A stretch of DNA of 64,000 nt from Paragonimus skrjabini miyazakii (taxonomy: Eukaryota > Platyhelminthes > Trematoda > Plagiorchiida > Troglotrematidae). The notes beneath the pieces were generated by a model. That model was not told the origin of the DNA, ran no database searches, and saw only the letters and a list, made by a program, of their open reading frames with translations. A program made the position numbers and the translations under genes. The stretch covers positions 39,951-103,950 of the forward strand of contig JTDE01000734.1 in NCBI GenBank assembly GCA_014338405.1. The letters are read 5' to 3'. Shown here one piece after another: positions 1 to 13,367 of this stretch (position 1 is the first letter of the stretch; each line of letters begins with the position of its first letter).

Positions 1-2719
1 GGTTAGCAAAGGACGATATAGGGCCTTTACTAATCTGTTTTGGCGCCTAATTGGAGGTCGTAAAATCTTATTGAGATCGCCTCTGCCTTCGATAAAAATA
101 TCACCCTGACAACTCAGGAGTGAACGAGGGAAAAGCCTGTGAATAATGTTGAAGGCTTTGTTGTCTGTTATTTGATAACGATTGTTGATCAGATGCGATC
201 CGATAGCACGTGAGATAGATTTCATCACACTATTACATAGCCGTTTATGAGGGTGCTTACGGATCCTGTGTGATTGTCGTCCAATCTTTATTCCAACTTA
301 ACCGGCCTGACAAGAGATGTTGAAAGAATACATACAGAATGACTAAGGAGACATTTCTGTAGAATCCCAGTGAATACCTTGTAACTGTACATGTTGGATA
401 AGAATTACCACACACAGCTGTTTGCAACCCTGACTTTTCATTGATCTGATGTGTCAACTGGACTCAGCGAAAATAAACTGGAATAACAGTCAACCAAGTG
501 ATTAGGGAATAGTTTGTCAGCTAAATAATGTTAATTCTTCGGTTAGATTGTGCATTCTATAACCACACATCGGGTCGATCTGAGATCGGTGTGTGCGCAC
601 TGTTTAAACAAGTCTACATTCGGTCAAGCAGGCTAATTCTAAAAGCCTCGGTTATACTGGATGTCTTTATTCGGATGACATTGTATGGGCTACCCAAGAA
701 GCGATATGTTAGGCTTCATCATTGTTCATGTAATCCTTTCGAGATATATATTATGTAAAAGGCTACTTCACTTTGGGAATTTCTACAAACAGTTGAACTT
801 GTTGACAAACAACTAAGTGAAGAATAGCTGTTTTGAGTTTATTGTCTCTAGCCTGTACAATACACCCATGGAAACCGAAGCCGGAACTCGTGAATTAATG
901 TGAAATTGTCGAGCCGTTTCACAACATTGGTTCAGTCATTTACTTACCGGGTCACCATGGTTACATTAGAATGAATGCATTATTCTTCTGTTTCCCTCTT
1001 TCCTTATTGACTTACAAAGTAAGTGACATATACCATGCCAACGAACGTTGAAAAATGTTTTCGAAAACATTTAGCCTATTGTTCGCTCACCCAGTCGGTA
1101 CGATTTTACGGTGTATGCTTTGTTTCTGAAATCCGTTAAAGTCGAAATAGCTGCCCACCAATTTGCTGTTTGTTACTGAGAAGTGGAAACCCCATCCTGC
1201 TTCGTTTTGGAGACGTGAATGTGAGCAGGCCAAATGCAGGCAACGGGAAGATTTTAGCAAAAAAAGAAGGAGGAACTGTTAAGGAAGCAAAAGTAATTTT
1301 CCTACAGTGTTGTTCAATATTAGCACGACGGAGTTTTCAGTTGTAATGGAAGTCCTGCATCAGTATGAATATTCCTATCACCTTGAAAGTAAGATAAATC
1401 GGTGCAACTATTTCACCCTATCAGCAACAAGTGTATATAGATCTTTTCAGTGCTGTTTAAAATCAACAATCGAATGACCGGCTTCACAAGTTTACCACAC
1501 ATGCATGCGGTGAACAGGTTTCATCATGTGAGTAAAAATTTCCTTCCGTATATAATGTATGACTCTCTTTAACTTTGGTTTCAATCAGTGAACGTATAAA
1601 TTTGTTCCACAAGCAATGTAATGATTAGCTTTCAACGTCCACCTGATAATATGGTCGACACTTTCCTCACATTCAGAATTGCTTGCTCGGACTAACTCAC
1701 TTGTCTGTGAGAAACATTCTGTTTAAAGAAATAACTCTCTATTTTCCAGTAGACTCCTACCTTCTTCTAATGCGTGTACCGACATAAGGCCGAAGTATAA
1801 TATTGGGACCATTCTGTGAATCTTTCACGCGAATGTAATTGATATTCGCAGAAAACCTTTGAAACAGTATGATGGCAGGTAAGTAAATTGAGATACCTAA
1901 GCAACATTCGTTCATGTACATAACTTGAAAGCCACTTTTAATAATGTCTGATGAAAACCCACTTACGTCTACATCAAAATGTGCGTAACTTCTCACACTA
2001 GAATGAAGAAAATAAGCTGAATTAGACAAAACGTGGAGGGATCGGTTTTAATCAAGATTGATGATTCAAATCGCAAGAACCATTTTTCTGGATACAAATG
2101 ACATCAACACATGTTTGCTATATTTCGAAAATATGCATAAAAGGTTTGTGAGGAAGGTAACTAATTTGAAGTAAAGTTTTCATGCTTGCACTGTGAGAGT
2201 TCAGTTATTTTAAGAAGGCCGATTAATACAGGCGGACACATGATGACTTCCATTAGAGAAAAGACAAGGTTGCTTCAGTACTGAGAATAGTTGTAACACA
2301 GCAAATGATAGTTTGGCGACTAATGACTGAGGGAATTTGCAGAGCATTGACGAAGCTGGGTTGCTGGCATAACAACAAATGCAGTGAGGCGCCCTCGAAT
2401 GGTGTCAGAGACTTGATGGATACCTTGATATAAGACTGCATTCCAACTGGATCATTACGAGTTTCGTGAACGTTTAGTCAACAGTCATTGGTTTGCATGA
2501 TATTGCTTTGTAGGGATAGTCATTTTATTACAGCATACCCAACAATAACTCCGTTTTCTTTCCAATGTTAACCGTACCATGAATATCACGGTTCCCTTGA
2601 ACACTGTTTGACTTAAAAAGTTTGCGCAGCACTTAATAAAAATGTCAGCATTTCTTGAAAATACAGGCGGCTAATTTCATACAACCAGCTTTCGGTGTAA
2701 AATTCTACCGTACCTTCCA
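1..2719. other. No recognisable gene; AT-rich, intergenic or intronic
   Basis: Only short open frames (90 codons or fewer) occur on either strand, with no protein family, tRNA, terminal repeat or tandem array that I can recognise. Frames of this length are expected by chance at this base composition. Confidence 0.5.
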
Positions 2720-3089
2720 TCGAAGAGATCGGGCAATCTGATCACTACTCACGAACGAAAGTGGGTGGGTGTTCATACATGATGTTTCAGTCGAGCCCAA
2801 TGTGAGGCCAATAGCACAGTGGTCAACATGGTTGCCTCATGAAAGCGTGCCCGGAGCTCTAGTCCCGGCAGTGAGAAAGATATGCACTACTGCCGGGCTC
2901 TAGTGCGAGCGAAACTCAAGTCTGTTGTCACTTTTTAAAATGGGTTGACTGAAAGTCTATAAGAACGTCACAGCTGGGATCAATTGTGGGTGATGTTCAG
3001 ACAATACTACTCATCTGTAATCAAATATCGCTCAACAAGTCAAGGATTTTTGTGATATCAACTTGCAGAGAAATCACAATCGTGGTGTT
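2720..3089 (+). repeat. Hammerhead-bearing tRNA-derived SINE, unit A of a tandem pair
   Basis: First of two adjacent head-to-tail units. It shares the family's start (GATCGGGCAA at 2727), a Pol III A box (TAGCACAGTGG, 2812-2822), a degraded B box (2854-2865), a hammerhead-like segment (2884-2930) and the 3' tail (CTACTCATCTGTAATC, near 3007). It aligns by eye with units at 3090-3440 and 24905-25280. The tRNA-like boxes imply Pol III transcription, and the hammerhead would cleave tandem transcripts into unit-length RNA. Trematode SM-alpha SINEs have the same combination; whether this is that family cannot be settled by eye. The ribozyme core has decayed (CTGCCGG where CTGANGA is expected), so this unit probably does not self-cleave. 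Unit boundaries are approximate. Confidence 0.8.
2884..2930 (+). ncRNA. Hammerhead ribozyme, degraded copy (unit A)
   Basis: Helix I 5' strand GCACTA (2884-2889) is followed by CTGCCGG in the place of the CUGANGA core, then a helix II hairpin, an intact GAAA (2911-2914) and CTCAAGTC with the GTC cleavage triplet. The GAAA half is conserved and the CUGANGA half is mutated, so cleavage is probably lost. Confidence 0.65.
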
Positions 3090-3440
3090 ATCGATTGGAG
3101 TTAACAGACAGTAACTGTGTTTTCTCTCGAGGCGATCGGGCAACCTGATCGTTACTCACAAGCGGAAGTGGTTGTGTGTTCACATATGATAATTCGGTCG
3201 TGCCTAATGTGAGATCAATGGTGCAGCGGTAAACATGGTTGTCTCAGAAAAGTGCGGCCGGAGTTCTAGTCCCGACCGTGGCAGGGACAGGCATTACTGA
3301 CGAGCTCTAATGAGAGTGATAATTGAACCTGTTGGTCCGTTTCGAAATGGGTTGACTGATAGTTCAGTGGGATTGCCGCAGGTGCGATCAGTTGTGGGTA
3401 ATGTTCAAGCTGTATGAATAACGAAAATCCTGAACTACTT
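3090..3440 (+). repeat. Hammerhead-bearing tRNA-derived SINE, unit B of a tandem pair
   Basis: Second unit of the tandem pair. The distance between equivalent points (GATCGGG at 2727 and 3134; ribozyme core at 2890 and 3297) is 407 bases. It contains a good A box (TGGTGCAGCGG, 3219-3229), a B box (GAGTTCTAGTCC, 3261-3272), the hammerhead segment (3291-3335), and then the conserved tail with GGTGCGATCAGTTGTGGGT and CTACTTATCAGCG. It opens with TCGATTGGAGTTAACAGACA (3091), also present at 24923. A tandem arrangement of hammerhead units fits rolling-circle or retrozyme-like propagation, though local duplication could produce the same layout. Confidence 0.8.
3291..3335 (+). ncRNA. Hammerhead ribozyme, near-consensus copy (unit B)
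   Basis: CTGACGA (3297-3303) fits the CUGANGA core. The helix II hairpin GCTCT-AATG-AGAGT closes with one G-T wobble. The second core reads GATA instead of GAAA, and the cleavage triplet is not clear (AATTGAACC follows). Secondary structure is partly kept but activity is doubtful. Confidence 0.65.
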
Positions 3441-6400
3441 ATCAGCGTATAAAATCGTATATTTTACAGATTGGTAGTAAATAACTCGCCGCCAGCCGCC
3501 GTTCAGAAGAGATGTTTGGTGACATGTTAAACCACAAAAACTGGCTATCAATCCGGAAGTGAGATGTGGGAAAACATGTTACGTAATTGTTGTGTGAAGT
3601 GTCGGCTGTGATCCAACGATCCATATAAGACACATCACAGGAACGTTGGACTTATATATCAAATTGGCGGCAGTATATGATATGTGGATTCTTGACAAAT
3701 AACTATTGCTTTACTGTTTATGGGTTGATTAAATAGCAGTCTTTCTAGAATTCACAATACATCCAATAATCACAGAATAACCTACGAATGCCGTCAATGA
3801 TAAAGATTGGAATCAGGCACGCAGCCTTATACATCACTGAAAAAACATAAGAACATGGTGTTGCGGGCGGAACATGTAAACCTGATAAAAATAGATTTCA
3901 TCGACCACATATCTGTTTTGGTCAAAGTATTTGGCGGGTGAGAGTGGACGCAACAACAAATGAAAACTCCCATCTCGTACACAGACTACACTCTCTGTTT
4001 GCTGCATCAAGACCACATAACTTGAATGTACGATTGCAAGGTAAGTCAGACCGACCGAGCTATCTTACTTTGTTCAACAGTACTGTGCTTTCACTGATTT
4101 AAAAGTAAAATTTTGTTTTTGTTTGAATTATAACCTTTTCACCCTGGTTATACAGGAGGACACAAGCCATCTCGAATTGTCATTTTTTGCGTTGGCTTTG
4201 GTCTCAAAAGATTGAAAGTGAGTTTGTAACGACTTTCAATACTCAAACGGGCACTCCACCACCAGATTCGTCCTTGCTCGAGTAAAATAGGCAGAGAACT
4301 ATCAGAAATGGTGACTAAACGGTCATGGTTTTTGGCTTGCGATGTGAAGGGGTGTTGGTTCGATCTCTATTCAGACTATCTTTACCTGATGAGTTCACAT
4401 AGGAATAAAATTCAATCGTGGGATGTAAATTTAGGAATAACCTAAGAGAATTACTATTAAACCTGTTTTTTTTGTGCACGGATATTTCCTCCCCATTTCT
4501 GTTGAGTCCCAAGTCGTCCCACGACTACTTTCAAATTCTTTCGCGCAACGAAAGAACACGGCCAAATTAGTTACCTATAGTTTTGAAGGAAGGTTGGATA
4601 CTTTCATATGACACGATCTGTGGATTGTACACTCCAGGCTTGATTATGGCACAGGTTGCTGAAAACAACATTCGAATAAGGAAACTTGGTCTGCCACGCC
4701 AGTTATGTATGGAACTCAAAAAGAAAAAAACGATGAGAAGGACGTTGGGGCTCACATAAGAATTGGCAATAGATGCCCCAACTCTGGTTGACACAGAAAG
4801 CTACATTACAATAAAAAAGATTTCACAGTCGGCAAGTTTTTTGTGAATATGTATTCATGAAGAGGGAGGTTGGTTTCCTGAAAATGAAAATATTGCGGAG
4901 AAAGAATCTCCGCTTCACATTTCATCTACTCTCTGAAAATGTTATTAAGTATTTTTGATGAACGCAAACAATTGAATATTGTGAGACAAATTAGCCAAAC
5001 CAAATAAATAGTGTCTACGCGATTTGACAACACTAAGATCCGATGGTTTGCGTTATTCACTAACACGTAGTTTTAGTCAAGAAAATTTGCTGCGTTATTG
5101 TTTTGTAGCAATTCGAAACCATTTGTTTGAAAATGTACATTTTCCTGCTTCCTTCGGATTAAAATTTTAGTTTGTGTTGATAAGACAAATATTCAACGAA
5201 GCAACTATACAGTTAGACGTGTATTGAGATATTGTTGCAAGGACACCATTTTAAGTACTCTCTTTTACTATAGAAACGCCACATCATTTAGTTTAATATC
5301 AATTCATTCTAATTTGCAGGGCACCATCAGAATCGCTTTTTTTCGTTGACAGCTTAGTAGTAGCCTTTATGAGTTTCCGATGGCTGTTTGATTATTGCAT
5401 TCTGCAATTCGGCGACTTTTCTAGTAAACATGACGACTCATTTCTCTGTGATTCATCAAAAATTCAACAGGAATCTTCACTACAAGATTACAGTTACGCC
5501 GAACCACTCTTAGTAACTATTGGTTTCGTCCTTTTTACATCAAATATAGGGCAGTCTAACTAATACGTCATCTTGCTAAACTATCCGAAACGGAGACTGT
5601 TGGTCCCGCAGTTATAATTCGTGTTTATATCAATAACTATGCAGAGAATTTTTATCAGCCGGCACGGACTGCAAACAACACAATAACTATAAACCGTCTA
5701 TAATTTTGAGAAAAAAACATGGAGATTCTTCACAGTTTGTGTAGTTCCCTTCAAATCTGCGTTATACTGCGAATTTCATTCAATCTCAACAATAGGAAAA
5801 TAATGGTTACTTTCCATCGTTCTAAAATATTGGCATATCTCAAAATGCAATGTACTTGGCTGCTTTATTTTGTGAAAAATTCTGTCAGTAATTTGGGCTA
5901 GCAATTTTAAACTCGCTATTTTGTCTGTATATTTAGTACGTTTCGTGGTGCTGTAGATTACTAAAGATGCGTACCGATAATTCCTAGATTGCATTTGTTG
6001 ACAAACTTTGGTGGGTAATTTGCATCGTGCACGAAACTCTTGTTTACGTTGCAGTTATTGCGGTCATCAGCATTATTGATCCCCATACGCATGCACCCTG
6101 AGAAATGGCCAACAAAAATCTTCCTTCGCGCAGCAGGTGACTTAAACTGTTGTGTAAAATTTCAAGCAACTAGCAAATCGTGTGTTGAAAGAAGTTTTAT
6201 TACTCCGCAGTACGATTGACAGAAGCAATCCTAGACTTCAGTTGATGTGAAATCTGCTACGTGTGTTCAATTTTTATAGCATAAAGTTTGGCTGGAGTCA
6301 GGTGCACGACATTTGCAGATAAGTTCTGTTTTTTGTTTAGCAGCAATCCTGACGTCTGACACAGGTTAGTCTAAAAATATATATGCCCAGAGTTTCACAT

Positions 6401-9400
6401 GTTAGCAAGTCTGGGTCACGAAACGAAAGCTCGGCGTTAACGGAGTAAGTTTAGTCCCAATGCAAAGACTGTTACCCAGGGCTGATGACAATATGATGTC
6501 TCGCAGAAAAATTACGGTTCAGCGGATCCTTACCGTCCCAGTTCGTCCTTCCAGACACACGGATACACAATGGCACTTAAAAATCTTTACCTACGATGTC
6601 GTGAATATGACTAGTATTCTTTATTCTTATTAGGCAAGAACGATGTAAACATTTTGCGGCAAATTCCTTGTAATACATTAATTATTTGGTATTTACACTA
6701 TTAAATGTTCCCACATAAAATTGGGACCGAAATACTCATGAAATTCCTCCACAAGATTTTACAAACCTTGACACATTTTGCTTGAACTGAGAAATGAAAT
6801 GGGGTGGTTGATTAGAATACCACTTTTTGTCAACAGTCAACAGGTATGCACACTTGGAGGAATGTGAGGAGGTTGTAAACAGTCACAGCTGGTCCATCGA
6901 TCCAGAACATGTGTGACACTGGGATATGGTTAACATCGAAACTACATCGGTATGACAACCGCTCTATTTTCACGATTATTTCACGTCGTTTGTTTAGAAA
7001 CCGCATTAAGATACGTTGAGTTGCAAAATCGGGAAGGACGTTTCAATCAAATTTCACATTCTTGTTGACTTTACTAGCTATTGTCAGAAGGTCACTCATC
7101 GAAAAAACTAGTTTTGTTGAAAATCACAAATAGTTAAATTACGTATTTCCAAAAATGATATGAATCTTACGTAGAGATTTGCATAAGAATCAACGTGGTA
7201 ATAATCACGAAAGTAATTCATGTGGGTCATAAAAGCAAAATGTTTGGAGAACATTACGATTGTAGGGTAGTTTTAAAAACGATTCGTTTACAACGAAACT
7301 GTCATTGTGGAAAACAGGTTATCTCGCTCGAAACGGTGTTTAGAATCCACAAAACATATTTACATCCGTGACAACTAAAAGTAAACTGTGGAAAGCAAAT
7401 CAAGGGATAATTTCACAAACGTCTTCAAATTGCGTTCAGCCTCTTTTGAGTGGGTAGACAATTAAATCCGGCCAATCGGATTCAACGAAATCGCCAAGAG
7501 ATTAGGTTTTTTTGCCACTTTTGTCTAAGTGAGTGATGAAATAAAGATATTATACTCTGAGTGAATGCCGTAACATAAATTAAAAAGAAGGATTACAGAC
7601 TGAAATAACTGCATCACAACGCACAGCGTCTACAATTCACAGATAGTTGACGACGTGCTAATTGTGAGTACACGTAGATAAGGTACTTTAACCAGTCTAA
7701 GATGAGTGTATCATTGTTGGCTGATTTTTTACACAGTTGCTCTTTCTTTCACTATTCAGACTGTCTAAATAGATATGCAATCATTCCAAAATTAGAAATA
7801 CGTCTGAGTTTTTATTCAGAAGCTCTCACTACTAACAACACGGTAAATTTTGTCACCCTGTTTGATTTACAGCTGATGGATCTGTCTGAAACTACAAGTT
7901 AATGTTATGGTAAAGTATGAACGGGAACCCCGTTTTCTGTGATAATCATATCGATCTTCTGTTCGACTGATATGGTTCATTCTTTGATCACACAAACAAA
8001 ATTGAATATTTGAGACACATTACCAAGGACTATTATGTATATATTTCAAGGATATTTGTGCGGCATGAAACTTGTGGTTACCTTATTAGGTTAAGTATCT
8101 ACATGCATAAATTCAAATGTGGATTATTTCAGATGCACAAAATTTACATCATCAGTGAACTGGTCATGTAACAAACACCTTAACTTTCGTTGATTCACCA
8201 TCAGGTAAATTGCAATACATCCACAGGGGTCTTCTGCCAACATGAAAACAGTTATCCGAGAGGTTCAGTGGTGTTTCTTAAGTAGCGGTTTTCATATAAA
8301 CAACAACGACACAATTATCTCTTCACAGGCTTGACAAGATTGAATGAGTGAGAGCCTCTTGGTTATTGAATCGATGAAACACCGGGACGGCTATGCCAAA
8401 AACGGTTTTCTGAAGCACACGGCACGCTACGAAACTTGAGCCAAACGATGGTTGCACTTTTACTTTTGTCCATGTAGGTTTCATTATGGTGGCTATGCGC
8501 CATACCACGCATAGGAATAGGAACTGGTGAGATTCATAGAAAATATTGAAGTTTTTTGATTCACATTGCTAGCAAAGGTTTGTGGTACGTAGCTGACCGC
8601 CACCTTTGTTGGTCCAAAGATCTCAGGTCCACTGATAATATAAAAACTTCCAGAAGAAATACGACTGATACATCTATAAGCAAGAAATACTATGACAATA
8701 TGGATACATATTTATTTAACGTATAATTCGCATGAGCAATCTTACCAGTGTGGCCATAGCAACAGGCTGTGGTTACGTTCCTGACTTTAAGGTCTGACAC
8801 AATGTCAGCTGCAAGTTGCGACCATTGCGTGACATGTATTTTCGGCTGTGAGCCAAGCAGACAAGAAATTCGGTTGTGATTGTTAGTGGTTTTACAACTG
8901 AACCTCGGTCAAAATCAAAACCGATAGGTTACGGGAGGCTACTGACATGCGGTTATCGGGGTGATCTAGAGGGCAAATGCAAAGGTATCGAGACCTAGTG
9001 TCTATCAGATATCGCACTGTATACGGTTTGATGACTGACCTACCCTGTGTAACGTCGGTATGCAAATAAATTTCACAACGTAACTATTGAAGACAGTCCG
9101 AGTCACTTTCCTGTTGAAAAATTTACTAAGCTGCCTATTAGTAATATAGTTTTGATGTTGAACAAGAAATGCCGTTGGATTACAGGGTGAACCGCACAAG
9201 GAACACTATCCCGGCAGTCAAACTTCTTCTTTTGTTAGCGAATTATATATTATTAAGCAGCTGAATGAATGTGACTGTATCCAAACGTTGAGAATCTGCA
9301 CGCCCAGCATGGCCTGTTACCTGAATTATCTGGAAATCTGCATCGTCTAGGCAGGTTGCTTGTGTCGCTGCTCCGGGTCTGAATAATATCCTGGTATTTG

Positions 9401-12400
9401 CGTCATTTTCAACTTTATAGATCTGCTCGGCTGGTTACTGGCGATATGGAGTTTAATCCCCCTATTGTAGTTTATAAATGATGAATTAGTAAACGGTGAT
9501 TTGCAGGATCTACGTCGTGTGAATCAGGAAGATTCGTTCTCATTGCCTGTAAACTATGGACTAATTATTAAATTTTGTCACTTTTTCAGTAACTATCACA
9601 TTTTCAACGCCTTAGAATGTAATGCTGACAATCTGATACTACTCGTAAATATGATTGCACGCGATTTTGACAAACTAATAAGGGCTGCTTGAAAACTTAT
9701 CTCTGTCAAGTCAAACACCTTACCTGGTAGCTGGCCACACCGCTAGTGAACATCCTCGCCTGGACTAGAATTTGTATTTCGACCGCCAGGAATTTAAGAT
9801 GTGCACGCTAATTTCCTCTCCATGCTTTATTAGTCGTAATGTATCCAGGCAATTATTACACTTATGCACAACCACGTGTACATAGAAATTTAATTCGGCG
9901 AAACAAAATCAAAGTGGTAATCCGTAACTGACTGGGTAATGATTTCTAAAATAAAACGTGGGTGAATACGTTTCTATTCTTTAACCTACGGAATCGTTAT
10001 TATGGCTAATATTATTACTAGATTTTCTACTGATGGAGACAAGATCTGTCTGGTTCACGTTACAAAGACGGATGAGAGGGATATAAAACAATCAACCTCA
10101 CATTAAAAACGATATACGATTAAGCTTCCATTTAGATCAAAGTCGTCTGAAAATTTGTAAGTACGCCTTCTCAGAAACACGTACCTCATAATACAGTGAA
10201 CCACGATCCACTAGTTAATATCCTCACGTGCGTTCAAAACGTAAGAAATACGTTAACTAATAATCATTTTCACTCGAAGTAACATTGTCACACAAAATGA
10301 CCGTCGTCATGACAAGGTTTGTAACATAGGATGTTTTTTATTCTCAAAAGCTCTTGAAGCAGATTTTAACATCGTGCAGTTTTTCATACGGTAGAAGTTG
10401 AATAGTGTGGGTCTCCTCTTTGAAGATGCTTGTTGAACTACATAATTACCGGTTTGTTTTTATTCATGTTTCATGGGGGATCTAATGAGCTTCCAACCGT
10501 TAGATTACTGTTTGGTCAGCGAATAACATTGTGCTACTTTTGTATCTCAAAGGACATGCATAACGTGATTGGCAGCACAACACAAATGCCACTTCTTAAT
10601 TGCGCCCCATGGATATTGTTGAGCGTCTCTTTTTATTTGCTGAAAAACTGCTTCCATTCCACACTCCAAAGTTCATTGGAGCTCTTCAAAATAACAAGTA
10701 CCTTTATTGTCTGAACAGTTTACTCATTTATTGTCTAACAACAGTTTTGAATTTGTTTGCCATTTATTCCTGGATCACCTCTTGAACCTTGGAATTCAGT
10801 TTTTGTCAAAGATTTTTGTCTCATTGCAAAGAACGTAATGGTTTGCAAAAATTATTTACATATATATACTTGTTGGCATTTTTGTCAGTATCTGGATCAG
10901 TTTATTTTGTTTCCAGTGAACCGTGCAATTTTGTTGAACTTGAGTTGAAAGCTAACTGATGTTAAATTCTCCGTATACTGACAAGTAACTAATGAGAACA
11001 TTTTCCAGATCCCCAATACTTGTGATAACAACCACTACTTTGATCAATATCGCAGCAACAAAACTGAGATAGATGTCGTTTGCAAGATGAGCATATTTTC
11101 TATTAGAATACACATTGTGTGGGAAAATATCACGTTTTTCTGTTCCTCACATTTACACATCATTGTATACTTGGCAAGATTCAATTCTACTGATGATTGT
11201 AACAGTTTTGCTCTCTATCTTATATTTAGATAGTCAAACCAACGTGTCAGAAATGATTTAGCTCCATTAATTTCACTCAACCTTTAGGAGTGATAATATT
11301 GATATTGACAATGGGAATGTAATTAAGCTTCGTGTAGATAATTAAATTTCGCACAGTCTTCTTTCAATCATTCATTAACCAATAAGGTGAGGGAATAAGT
11401 TTTTTGCAAGAAATTAGGACAAAATAAGGCAGGCTTTTAACGATCTGTTGAATAAATAAGTTTTAAATAGGACGGAACGGTTACTTTTCAGTGTTATACA
11501 CGGGATATCTTAATGTGAGACTAACCGGGGGTATATGTGAGTATTTAGTAGAAAAAATATAAAATAACCAACCGATTTCTTATGAAACTTTGTATTCTAT
11601 GGAAGATTACCTGTTTATAATATTTAAAATTCTTATAAAGCGATTGGTTTAATTTTTATGGTATGTACAGACAGCTGGACGGTCGTGTATGACTATGTTG
11701 TCGGGTTTCGATTACTGCCCTTATTTAGAAAAATTCCAGAATTATTTGATGTTTTTCCGTTCCGTTTTCCAGTTTCCTTTCAATTGGGTGGTTGTTGACT
11801 CAAATTGAGGTAGGCTAGATCTGACAGAATTAAAAAATACTACTTCTCCAAAACAATCGTTTCTTCAGTTATCTTGTAAAAGTCTTGCCACTTAAGAGAA
11901 AAAATGTGTTCGTCCACTTCAACGAACCGATATTCGCAGAACCCTGATTGCATTTCATTAAGGCAGTAGAAAAACTACGCCATTACCATCGGCTTTTGCC
12001 AAAAGTGGCTAGCTATTGTTCCAAATCCAATGGTTTCCAGTGAGAATGTTTCATTTAATATAAGTTTCAGTTGAAAGTTACAAAACTTTGAATGTATGCA
12101 AGGCAAGCCCAATAGAGTCACGCGTCTGTATAATTATATAATTAGCGTCTATATGCCTTAGAAGGGTGTTAAATATAAAAGGGTGTAAGGTTTACGTTAA
12201 ATATTCACAGTGAAATTTATTACCATCAGACGTCTACCCAATTTGGGCTTTTAAGTGTACTATTTATAAGAAAACCCCACCAACATAAATTGTCATTTTA
12301 CAACCTCATCAAACACAAAAATGTTACCCACATGTCAGTAAGGTAGAAGACCCTGGGTGATCTAGCCAAAAATATAATTGGGTCCAGGCCATGAGTTATA

Positions 12401-13367
12401 TTTGCAATTACATCGACTACAGGTACTTGTTTGGGAAGACGTATAATTACATTACCACACCTATTAGTGTGCGTAGCAGTTGTGATGATATTTTGGTGGT
12501 TTCGAGGTCCTTGATTTTGACCACCCTTGTTTGGAGCCGGTTTTCGCCTGGGCGGACTGACAGTAGCCCGAGCCGCACGAAATCCCAAGGTTTTACACCA
12601 GTATAAGCTGCATCGCCCAGAGCAAACCAATTAGCTACTTACAAGTGGGCAACAGAGGAAATTGGTTTGTTCACAAGTGATCCCGACTGTTGTATCTCCA
12701 TGGACTAACTAGTAAACCCTTTGCGGAAAAAGCGCCGCACTGCAATTCTGCCTTTCGTATATATCATCAATAGTGTGTCAATGCCATGGTGGTGACTGGA
12801 ACTCCTGCCACACATTCGTAAGGCAACGGTGTTGTCCACTTTTCCATTGGCCTCAAATGAAAAGGACGTGCAATAACGACGGGTGTTAACAAACACAAAG
12901 CCCGGATAGTACTTTTCTCGAGGAGACTAACTGAAATGCGTGCGTTAATCTGACAGCCGCGTTGGATTGTGAATGATAATGATGTCACTTATTTCGTGTG
13001 TTTTGGCGCACGGTGTTCATTGATGTTCAGGTGGTCATTTCGATGTTTGCTATCTACTGCATGATGTAAAATTCTGTTTGCAATAAGCCACAATAGGTGG
13101 GACACCGGGTGGTATGATTTTTCAGAAATGTTTGTTCATCTTTAACAAAAGCAGTATTGTAAAGCAGCATTTTCCCGAAACAAATTTTAGTACAGTAGTC
13201 AAAAACGTAACTGCACACGATTTGTGGCCTGGCAAATTTATCTGCGTATTATCAAGTGCGTACTACAGAACAGGGGATGATAAAGCGGAAAACAGGGGTC
13301 AATTGTGAAACTAGACATGTCAGGGCAACACACAGTGGATCTATTCGTTAATCAAACAATGTCATTA
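3441..13367. other. No recognisable gene; long AT-rich stretch
   Basis: No domain, RNA gene or terminal repeat seen. The longest frames are 94-110 codons. Minus-strand frames at 12298-12988 sit in slightly more GC-rich sequence and show an R/K/P/N-rich stretch, but nothing recognisable. A single B-box-like GGTTCGATCTC lies near 4349 without a convincing A box. Confidence 0.45.

Noticed and set aside
12298..12988. Cluster of minus-strand frames in slightly GC-richer DNA
   Set aside because: No transposon or host domain could be recognised, and the frames do not join in phase.
13200..13367. Search for a hammerhead downstream of the 13.4-kb PLE ORF
   Set aside because: No CTGANGA plus GAAA combination was found in the 3' flank; only isolated CCCTGACAT-like matches.
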